This document shows positions 56,001-64,000 of a DNA stretch of 64,000 nucleotides, one piece after another. The notes beneath the pieces are model-generated. The model saw only the letters and a program-made list of their open reading frames with translations, was not told where the DNA came from and made no database searches. The first letter of the stretch is position 1, and each line of letters begins with the position of its first letter. This DNA comes from Oasisia sp. SBJ-2009 (taxonomy: Eukaryota; Annelida; Polychaeta; Sabellida; Siboglinidae), in contig OZ024857.1 of assembly GCA_964017155.1 (NCBI GenBank), forward strand, positions 33,563,042 to 33,627,041, in the 5' to 3' direction. Position numbers and translations under genes: made by a program.

Positions 56001-58360
56001 ATGGAGTGCGGAAGTTGGGTGGAGTGCGGAAGTTGGGTGGAGTGCGGAGGTTGGGTGAAATGGGGAGGTCGGGTGGAGTGGGGAAGTTGGGTGGAGTGGG
56101 GAGGTTGGGTGGAGTGCGTAGATTGGGAGGAGGGGGGAGGTTGGGTGGAGTTGGGAGGTTGGATGGAGTTGGGAGGTTCGGTGGAGTGGGGAGGTTGGGT
56201 GGAGTGCTGAAGTTGGGTGGTGTTAGGAGGTTGAGTGGAGTGCGGAGGTTGGGTGTAGTACGGAAGTTGGGTGGTTTGCGGAAGTTGGGTGGAGTGCGGT
56301 AGTTGGTTGGAGTGCGGAGTTTGGGTGGAGTGCAGAGGTTGGGTGGAGTGCGGAAGTTGGGTGGAGTGCGTAATTTGGGTGGAGTGCGGATGTTGGGTGG
56401 AGTGCGGAGGTTGGGTGGAGTGGCGAGGTTGGGTGAAGTGGGGAGGTTGGGTGGAGTGAGGAGGTTGGGTGAAGTGGGGAGCTTTTGTGAACTGCGGAGG
56501 TTGGGTGAAGTGGGGAGGTTGGGTGGAGAGGGGAGTTTGGGCGGGGTGGGGAGGTTGGGTGGAGTGGGGAGGTTGGGTGGAGTGGGGAGGTTGGGTGAAG
56601 TGGGGAGGTTGCGTGGAGTGGGGAGGTTGGGTGCTCTGGGGATGTTGGGTGAAGTTGGGAGGTTGGGTGGAGTGAGGAGGTTGGGTGGAGTGGGGAGGTT
56701 GGGTGATGTGGGGAAGTTGGGTGGAGTGGGGAGGTTGGGTGGAGGGCGGAGGTTGGGTGGAGGGCGGAGGTTAGGTGGAGTGGGGAGGTTGCGTCGGGTG
56801 GGGAGGTTGGGTGGAGTTCGGAAGTTGTGTGGAGTGCTGAGTTTGGGTGAAGTGGGGAGGTTGGGTGGAGAGGGGAGTTTGGGCGGGGTGGGGAGGTTGG
56901 GTGGAGTGGGGAGGTTGGGTGGAGTGGGGAGGTTGGATGGAGAGGGGAGGTTGGGTGGAGTGGGGAGGTTCGGTGGAGTGGGGAGGTTGGGTGCTCTGGG
57001 GAGGTTGGGTGAAGTGGGGAGGTTGGGTGGAGTGAGGACGTTGGGTGGAGTGGGGAGGTTGGCTGATGTGGGGAGGTTGGGTGAAGTGCGGAGGTTGGGT
57101 TGAGTGGGGAGGTTGCATGAAGTGGGGAAGTTGTGTGGAGTGCGGAGGTTGGGTGGAGTGCGGAGGTTGCATGGAGTGCGGAAGTTGGGTGGAGTGCGGA
57201 AGTTCGGTGGAGTGCGGAGTTTGGGTGAAGTGGGGAGGTTGGGTAGAGTGGGGAGGTTGGGTGGAAGGCGGAGGTTGGGTGGAGTGAGGAGGATGGGTTG
57301 AAGTGGGGAGGTTGGGTGGAGTGGGGTGGTTGGGTGGAGTGCGTAGGTTGGGTGGTGTTCGGAAGTTGGGTGTAGTGCGGAAGTTGGGTGGAGTGCGGAG
57401 GTTGGGTGGAGTGCTGAGGTTGGATGGAGTGCGAAGGTTGGGTGAAGTGGGGAGTTTGGGTGGAGAGGGGAGGTTGGGTGGAGTGCAGAAGTTGGGTGGT
57501 GTTCGGAGTTTGGGTGGAGTGCGGAGATTGGGTGGAGCGCGGAAGTTGCGTGGAGTACGGAAGTTGGGTGGTGTGCGGAAGTTGGGTGGAGTGCGGAAGT
57601 TGGCTGGAGTGCGGAGTTTGGGTGGAGTGCAGAGGTTGGGTGGAGTGCGGAAGTTGGGTGTAGTGCGGAAGTTGGGTGGAGTGCGGAGGTTGGGTGGAGT
57701 GCGGAGGTTGGATGGAGTGCGAAGGTTGGGTGAAGAGGGGAGTTTGGGTGGGGTGGGGAGGTTGGGTGAAGTGGGGAGAGTGGGGAGGTTGGGTGATGTG
57801 GGGAGGTTGGGTGAAGTGGTGAGGTTGGGTGAAGTGGGGAGGTTGGGTTGAGTGGGGAGGTTGTATCAAGTGGGGAAGTTGTGTGGAGTGCGGAGGTTGG
57901 GTGGAGTGCGGAGGTTGCATGGAGTGCGGAAGTTGGGTGGAGTGCGGAAGTTGGGTGGAGTGCGGAGGTTGGGTGAAGTGGGGAGGTTGGGTGGAGTGGG
58001 GAAGTTGGGTGGAGTGGGGAGGTTTGGTGGAGTGCGTAGATTGGGAGGAGGGGGGAGGTTGGGTGGAGTTGGGAGGTTGGATGGAGTGGGGAGGTTCGGT
58101 GGAGTGGGGAGGTTGGGTGGAGTCCTGAAGTTGGGTGGTGTTCGGAGGTTGAGTGGAGTGCGGAGGTTGGGTGGAGTACGGAAGTTGGGTGGTGTGCGGA
58201 AGTTGGGTGGAGTGCAGAGGTTGGGTGGAGTGCGGAAGTTGGGTGGAGTGCGTAATTTGGGTGGAGTGCGGATGTTGGGTGGAGTGCGGAGGTTGGGTGG
58301 AGTGCGGAGGTTGGATGGAGTGCGAAGGTTGGGTGAAGTGGGGAGGTTGGGTTGAGTGGC
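47085..58360 (+). repeat. 11,276-bp segmental tandem duplication, copy 2
   Basis: This is the second copy, directly abutting the first. The junction falls in the shared stretch GAGGTTGGGTGATGTGGGG near 47085-47112: to its left the sequence is like 34600-34629, to its right like 35809 onward. TTGTATCAAG monomers at 47161, 52451, 54331, 55943 and 57861 reproduce the spacing 5,290, 1,880, 1,612 and 1,918 bp of copy 1. The 49115 A-to-C change is private to this copy; 37836 T is private to the other. Confidence 0.94.
52006..55766 (+). repeat. Doubled unit D inside 11,276-bp copy 2
   Basis: This has the same structure as 40730-44490 at +11,276 bp, including the extra G in the second unit (GGGGG at 55044-55048). 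The shared insertion shows that D was already doubled and the extra G already present before the 11,276-bp duplication. Confidence 0.91.
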
Positions 58361-59818
58361 GAGGTTGGGTGATGTGGGGAGGTTGGGTGGAGTGAGGAGG
58401 TTGGGTGAAGTGGGGAGCTTGTGTGAACTGCGGAGGTTGGGTGAAGTGGGGAGGTTGGGTGGAGAGGGGAGTTTGGGCGGGGTGGGGAGGTTGGGTGGAG
58501 TGGGGAGGTTGGGTGGAGTGGGGAGGTTGGGTGAAGTGGGGAGGTTGCGTGGAGTGGGGAGGTTGGGTGCTCTGGGGATGTTGGGTGAAGTGGGGAGGTT
58601 GGGTGGAGTGAGGAGGTTGGGTGGAGTGGGGAGGTTGGGTGATGTGGGGAAGTTGGGTGGAGTGGGGAGGTTGGGTGGAGGGCGGAGGTTGGGTGGAGGG
58701 CGGAGGTTAGGTGGAGTGGGGAGGTTGCGTGGGGTGGGGAGGTTGGGTGGAGTTCGGAAGTTGTGTGGAGTGCGGAGTTTGGGTGGAGTGCGGAGGTTGG
58801 ATGGAGTGCGGATGTTGGGTGGAGTGCGGAGGTTGGGTGGAGTGCGGAGGTTGGATGGAGTGCGAAGGTTGGGTGAAGTGGGGAGGTTGGGTTGAGTGGC
58901 GAGGTTGGGTGAAGTGGGGAGGTTGGGTGGAGTGAGGAGGTTGGGTGAAGTGGGGAGCTTGTGTGAACTGCGGAGGTTGGGTGAAGTGGGGATGTTGGGT
59001 GGAGAGGGGAGTTTGGGCGGGGTGGGGAGGTTGGGTGGAGTGGGGAGGTTGGGTGGAGTGGGGATGTTGGGTGAAGTGCGGAAGTTGTTTGGAGTGCGGA
59101 GGTTGGGTGGAGTGCGGAGGTTGGATGGAGTCCGAAGGTTGGGTGAAGTGGGGAGGTTGGGTGGAGTGGGGATGTTGGGTGAAATGGGGAGGTTGGGTGG
59201 AGTGAGGAGGTTGGGTGAAGTGGGGAGGTTGGGTGAAGTGGGGAGGTTGGGTGAAGTGGGGAGTTTGGGTGAAGTGGGGAGGTTGGGTGGAGAGGGGAGT
59301 TTGGGCGGGGTGGGGAGGTTGGGTGGAGTGGGGAGGTTGGGTGGAGTGGTGAGTTTGGATGGAGAGGGGAGGTTGGGTGGAGTGGGGAGGTTGTGTGCTC
59401 TGGGGAGGTTGTGTGCTCTGGGGAGGTTGGGTGAAGTGGGGAGGTTGGGTGGAGTTAGGAGATAGGGTGGAGTGGGGAGGTTGGCTGATGTGGGGAGGTT
59501 GGGTGAAGTGCGGAGGTTGGGTTGAGTGGGGAGGTTGCATGAAGTGGGGAAGTTGTGTGGAGTGCGGAGGTTGGGTGGAGTGCGGATGTTGCATGGAGTG
59601 CGGAAGTTGGGTGGAGTGCGGAAGTTCGGTGGAGTACGGAGTTTGGGTGAAGTGGGGAGGTTGGGTAGAGTGGGGAGGTTGGGTGGAAGGCGGAGGTTGG
59701 GTGGAGTGAGGAGGATGGGTTGAAGTGGGGAGGTTGGGTGGAGTGGGGTGGTTGGGTGGAGTGCGTAGGTTGGGTGGTGTTCGGAAGTTGGGTGTAGTGC
59801 GGAAGTTGGGTGGAGTGC
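58361..59818 (+). repeat. Recombinant junction segment
   Basis: 58361-58812 follows 34630-35081 (block F) and then stops. From about 58813 the sequence repeats 58273-58370 at a 540-bp (30-monomer) offset, and from about 58890 it follows 51077 onward (block C) at 7,813 bp. At least two exchanges are needed to explain this order. A monomer replacement is seen at 59389-59406, and GCGGATGTTGCATGG near 59583 is private. Confidence 0.82.
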
Positions 59819-62800
59819 GGAGGTTGGGTGGAGTGCGGAGGTTGGATGGAGTGCGAAGGTTGGGTGAAGTGGGGAGTTTGGGTGGAGTGCAGAAGTTTGG
59901 TGGTGTTCGGAGTTTGGGTGGAGTGCGGAGGTTGGGTGGAGCGCGGAAGTTGCGTGGAGTACGGAAGTTGGGTGGTGTGCGGAAGTTGGGTGGAGTGCGG
60001 AAGTTGGCTGGAGTGCGGAGTTTGGGTGGAGTGCAGAGGTTGGGTGGAGTGCGGAAGTTAGTGTAGTGCGGAATTTGGGTGGAGTGCGGAGGTTGGGTGG
60101 AGTGCGGAGGTTGGATGGAGTGCGAAGGTTGGGTGAAGTGGGGAGTTTGGGTGGGGTGGGGAGGTTGGGTGAAGTGGGGAGAGTGGGGAGGTTGGGTGAT
60201 GTGGGGAGGTTGGGTGAAGTGGGGAGGTTGGGTGAAGTGGGGAGGTTGGGTTGAGTGGGGAGGTTGTATCAAGTGGGGAAGTTGTGTGGAGTGCGGAGGT
60301 TGGGTGGAGTGCGGAGGTTGCATGGAGTGCGGAAGTTGGGTGGAGTGCGGAAGTTGGGTGGAGTGCGGAGGTTGGGTGAAGTGGGGAGGTTGGGTGGAGT
60401 GGGGAAGTTGGGTGGAGTGCGTAGATTGGGAGGAGGGGGGAGGTTGGGTGGAGTTGGGAGGTTGGATGGAGTGGGGAGGTTCGGTGGAGTGGGGAGGTTG
60501 GGTGGAGTGCTGAATTTGGGTGGTGTTAGGAGGTTGAGTGGAGTGCGGAGGTTGGGTGTAGTACGGAAGTTGGGTGGTGTGCGGAAGTTGGGTGGAGTGC
60601 GGTAGTTGGTTGGAGTGCGGAGTTTGGGTGGAGTGCAGAGGTTGGGTGGAGTGCGGATGTTGGGTGGAGTGCGGAGGTTGGGTGGAGTGGCGAGGTTGGG
60701 TGAAGTGGGGAGGTTGGGTGGAGTGAGGAGGTTGGGTGAAGTGGGGAGCTGGTGTGAACTGCGGAGGTTGGGTGAAGTGGGGAGGTTGGGTGGAGAGGGG
60801 AGTTTGGGCGGGGTGGGGAGGTTGGGTGGAGTGGGGAGGTTGGGTGGAGTGGGGAGATTGGGTGAAGTGGGTAGGTTGCGTGGAGTGGGGAGGTTGGGTG
60901 CTCTGGGGATGTTGGGTGAAGTGGGGAGGTTGGGTGGAGTGAGGAGGTTGGGTGGAGTGGGGAGGTTGGGTGATGTGGGGAAGTTGGGTGGAGTGGGGAG
61001 GTTGGGTGGAGGGCGGAGGTTGGGTGGAGGGCGGAGGTTAGGTGGAGTGGGGAGGTTGCGTGGGGTGGGGAGGTTGGGTGGAGTTCGGAAGTTGTGTGGA
61101 GTGCGGAGTTTGGGTGGAGTGCGGAGGTTGGATGGAGAGGGGAAGTTAGTTCGAGTGCGGAGGTTGGGTGGCGTGCGGAGGTTGGTTGGAATGCGGAGGT
61201 TTGGTGAAGTGGGGAGGTTGGGTGGAGTTGGGAGGTTGGGTGAAGTGTGGAGGTTGGGTTGAGTGCGAACTTTGGGTGGAGTGCGGAGTTAGGGTGGAGT
61301 GGGGAGGTTTGGTGAAGTAGGGAGGTTGGGTGAAGTGGGGAGGTTGGGTGGAGTGGGGAGGTTGGGTGGAGTGGGGAGGTTCGGTGGAGTGAGGAAGTTG
61401 GGTGGAGTGCGGAAGTTGGGTGGAGTGCGGAGGTTGGGTGGAGTGCGGAGGTTGGATAGAGTGCGAAGGTTGGGTGAAGTGGGGAGGTTGGGTGGAGTGG
61501 GGAGGTTGGGTGAAATGGGGAGGTTGGGTGATGTGGGGAGGTTGGGTGAAGTGGGGAGGTTGAGTGAAGTGGGGAGGTTGAGTGGAGTGTGAGGATGGGT
61601 TGAAGAGGGGAGGTTGGGTGGGGTGGGGTGGTTGGGTGGAGTGCGTAGGTTGGGAGGAGTGGGGAGGTTGGGTGGAGTTGGGAGGTTGGATGGAGTGGGG
61701 AGGTTGGGTGGAGTGCGGAGGTTGGATGGAGTGCGAAGGTTGGGTGAAGTGGGGAGTTTGGGTGGAGTGCAGAAGTTTGGTGGTGTTCGGAGTTTGGGTG
61801 GAGTGCGGAGGTTGGGTGGAGCGCGGAAGTTGCGTGGAGTACGGAAGTTGGGTGGTGTGCGGAAGTTGGGTGGAGTGCGGAAGTTGGCTGGAGTGCGGAG
61901 TTTGGGTGGAGTGCAGAGGTTGGGTGGAGTGCGGAAGTTAGTGTAGTGCGGAATTTGGGTGGAGTGCGGAGGTTGGGTGGAGTGCGGAGGTTGGATGGAG
62001 TGCGAAGGTTGGGTGAAGTGGGGAGTTTGGGTGGGGTGGGGAGGTTGGGTGAAGTGGGGAGAGTGGGGAGGTTGGGTGATGTGGGGAGGTTGGGTGAAGT
62101 GGGGAGGTTGGGTGAAGTGGGGAGGTTGGGTTGAGTGGGGAGGTTGTATCAAGTGGGGAAGTTGTGTGGAGTGCGGAGGTTGGGTGGAGTGCGGAGGTTG
62201 CATGGAGTGCGGAAGTTGGGTGGAGTGCGGAAGTTGGGTGGAGTGCGGAGGTTGGGTGAAGTGGGGAGGTTGGGTGGAGTGGGGAAGTTGGGTGGAGTGC
62301 GTAGATTGGGAGGAGGGGGGAGGTTGGGTGGAGTTGGGAGGTTGGATGGAGTGGGGAGGTTCGGTGGAGTGGGGAGGTTGGGTGGAGTGCTGAATTTGGG
62401 TGGTGTTAGGAGGTTGAGTGGAGTGCGGAGGTTGGGTGTAGTACGGAAGTTGGGTGGTGTGCGGAAGTTGGGTGGAGTGCGGTAGTTGGTTGGAGTGCGG
62501 AGTTTGGGTGGAGTGCAGAGGTTGGGTGGAGTGCGGATGTTGGGTGGAGTGCGGAGGTTGGGTGGAGTGGCGAGGTTGGGTGAAGTGGGGAGGTTGGGTG
62601 GAGTGAGGAGGTTGGGTGAAGTGGGGAGCTGGTGTGAACTGCGGAGGTTGGGTGAAGTGGGGAGGTTGGGTGGAGAGGGGAGTTTGGGCGGGGTGGGGAG
62701 GTTGGGTGGAGTGGGGAGGTTGGGTGGAGTGGGGAGATTGGGTGAAGTGGGTAGGTTGCGTGGAGTGGGGAGGTTGGGTGCTCTGGGGATGTTGGGTGAA

Positions 62801-64000
62801 GTGGGGAGGTTGGGTGGAGTGAGGAGGTTGGGTGGAGTGGGGAGGTTGGGTGATGTGGGGAAGTTGGGTGGAGTGGGGAGGTTGGGTGGAGGGCGGAGGT
62901 TGGGTGGAGGGCGGAGGTTAGGTGGAGTGGGGAGGTTGCGTGGGGTGGGGAGGTTGGGTGGAGTTCGGAAGTTGTGTGGAGTGCGGAGTTTGGGTGGAGT
63001 GCGGAGGTTGGATGGAGAGGGGAAGTTAGTTCGAGTGCGGAGGTTGGGTGGCGTGCGGAGGTTGGTTGGAATGCGGAGGTTTGGTGAAGTGGGGAGGTTG
63101 GGTGGAGTTGGGAGGTTGGGTGAAGTGTGGAGGTTGGGTTGAGTGCGAACTTTGGGTGGAGTGCGGAGATAGGGTGGAGTGGGGAGGTTTGGTGAAGTAG
63201 GGAGGTTGGGTGAAGTGGGGAGGTTGGGTGGAGTGGGGAGGTTGGGTGGAGTGGGGAGGTTCGGTGGAGTGAGGAAGTTGGGTGGAGTGCGGAAGTTGGG
63301 TGGAGTGCGGAGGTTGGGTGGAGTACGGAGGTTGGATAGAGTGCGAAGGTTGGGTGAAGTGGGGAGGTTGGGTGGAGTGGGGAGGTTGGGTGAAATGGGG
63401 AGGTTGGGTGATGTGGGGAGGTTGGGTGAAGTGGGGAGGTTGAGTGAAGTGGGGAGGTTGAGTGGAGTGTGAGGATGGGTTGAAGAGGGGAGGTTGGGTG
63501 GGGTGGGGTGGTTGGGTGGAGTGCGTAGGTTGGGAGGAGTGGGGAGGTTGGGTGGAGTTGGGAGGTTGGATGGAGTGGGGAGGTTGGGTGGAGTGCGGAG
63601 GTTGGATGGAGTGCGAAGGTTGGGTGAAGTGGGGAGTTTGGGTGGAGTGCAGAAGTTTGGTGGTGTTCGGAGTTTGGGTGGAGTGCGGAGGTTGGGTGGA
63701 GCGCGGAAGTTGCGTGGAGTACGGAAGTTGGGTGGTGTGCGGAAGTTGGGTGGAGTGCGGAAGTTGGCTGGAGTGCGGAGTTTGGGTGGAGTGCAGAGGT
63801 TGGGTGGAGTGCGGAAGTTAGTGTAGTGCGGAATTTGGGTGGAGTGCGGAGGTTGGGTGGAGTGCGGAGGTTGGATGGAGTGCGAAGGTTGGGTGAAGTG
63901 GGGAGTTTGGGTGGGGTGGGGAGGTTGGGTGAAGTGGGGAGAGTGGGGAGGTTGGGTGATGTGGGGAGGTTGGGTGAAGTGGGGAGGTTGGGTGAAGTGG
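59819..64000 (+). repeat. Unit D tandem running off the window, 2.2 copies
   Basis: Copies start at 59819, 61699 and 63579 with a constant 1,880-bp offset; the third is cut by the window end. Neither complete copy shows the extra G of 43768. Private changes include GAGATAGGG near 63168 (GAGTTAGGG elsewhere) and GTGGAGTACGGAGG near 63322. TTGTATCAAG lies at 60264 and 62144; GGGCGGGGTGGGG at 60806 and 62686. Confidence 0.92.
63345..63523 (+). other. 179-nt C-free tract, last copy
   Basis: C is absent from the + strand between 63344 and 63524. This has the same monomer order as 3855-4033, but with GGGTGAAATGGGG in place of GGGTAAAATGGGG and GGTGGGGTGGGGTGG in place of GGTGGAGTGGGGTGG. Both differences are shared with the 31802, 42376, 44257, 53652, 55533 and 61465 copies, separating the tracts into two families: the unit D family and the block A family (which includes 35475). 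Confidence 0.75.

Larger units (their letters stand above)
1..64000 (+). repeat. Single 18-bp G-rich satellite array filling the window
   Basis: The entire window is head-to-tail copies of an 18-bp monomer with consensus GGTTGGGTGGAGTGGGGA (G-type) or GGTTGGGTGGAGTGCGGA (C-type). Every line I read aligns to this unit in the same orientation, with no inverted block and no unrelated insertion. Length changes are rare and local: 9-, 13-, 17- and 19-bp monomers. Substitutions recur in fixed order, giving a barcode that defines larger repeats of 1.5 to 12 kb. Both ends of the window are inside the array. No promoter, splice structure, RNA gene or mobile element is recognisable. The host looks eukaryotic from array size and organisation, but this is inference and no taxon can be named from the sequence. 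Confidence 0.98.

Noticed and set aside
35809..58360. Certain assembly artefact
   Set aside because: Near-identity raises the possibility, but each copy has private changes (37836 T; 49115 C) and the junction is a plausible crossover, so the duplication is reported as probably real.
1..64000. CRISPR array
   Set aside because: Repeats are contiguous with no unique spacers, the unit is 18 bp, and no cas genes are present.
1..64000. Telomeric repeat tract
   Set aside because: TTGGGTGG is reminiscent of telomere-like G-rich repeats, but the unit is 18 bp with fixed internal variants and nested HORs, unlike short 5-8-bp telomerase products.
1..64000. Immunoglobulin class-switch region
   Set aside because: It is also G-rich, repetitive and R-loop-prone, but AGCT hotspots are rare here (mainly GGGAGCTTGTG once per unit) and there is no constant-region exon or I-exon promoter in 64 kb.
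1..64000. PRDM9-type hotspot motif (CCNCCNTNNCCNC) as the driver of exchange
   Set aside because: The C-rich strand has CCTCCCCACTCCACCC; the required T at position 7 is not met by the consensus monomer in any register I tried.
1..64000. tRNA, rRNA or other structured RNA genes
   Set aside because: Nothing departs from the 18-bp unit for long enough to encode one.

Overview
The whole 64 kb is one uninterrupted tandem-repeat (satellite or giant minisatellite) array. I find no gene, RNA gene, transposon, origin or CRISPR array in it. The basic unit is 18 bp, close to GGTTGGGTGGAGTGGGGA on the + strand, and it reads the same way from base 1 to base 64000. Both window edges lie inside the array, so its true size and flanks are unknown. 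An array of this size with nested higher-order structure suggests a nuclear eukaryotic chromosome (heterochromatic, subtelomeric or a large minisatellite locus). Nothing here allows a species or lineage to be named.

Two main monomer classes alternate in clusters. 'G-type' monomers end in GTGGGGA and 'C-type' monomers end in GTGCGGA, which carries one CpG. Sub-variants (GAAGTGGGGA, GGATGGAGTGCGAA, TTCGGTGG, GTGCTCTGGGGA, TTGTATCAAG, TTGCATGG and others) occur in fixed order and act as a barcode for larger higher-order repeats (HORs). The + strand is extremely G-rich: the consensus has 12 G, 4 T, 2 A and no C. Adjacent G-type monomers satisfy the G3+N1-7 G-quadruplex pattern, and most HOR copies also contain a GC-box/G4 element built on TGGGCGGGGT.

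Layout. 1-3119 holds a 1,892-bp tandem unit. 2437-5516 is 'block A', seen again at 12555-15634, about 17060-20139 and about 23500-26579. 3593-9936 is a 3,159-bp tandem duplication. 8669-12088 is a 1,530-bp tandem (2.2 copies). 12555-28495 is built from alternating blocks A and B (offsets 4,505 and 6,440 bp). 28496-30155 is a mosaic 'block C'. 30156-34629 holds one 1,880-bp 'unit D' and 'block E'. 35809-47084 and 47085-58360 are two near-identical 11,276-bp copies, each containing a doubled unit D. 58361-59818 is a recombinant junction, and 59819-64000 is another unit-D tandem that runs off the end.

The window is therefore best read as a record of repeated, mostly in-register unequal exchange. 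Shared private mutations let part of the order of events be reconstructed. Many long open reading frames exist on both strands, including one of nearly 1,400 codons. They follow from an 18-bp (6-codon) repeat that lacks stops, and the peptide changes frame wherever a monomer is off-length, so I do not annotate any as genes.
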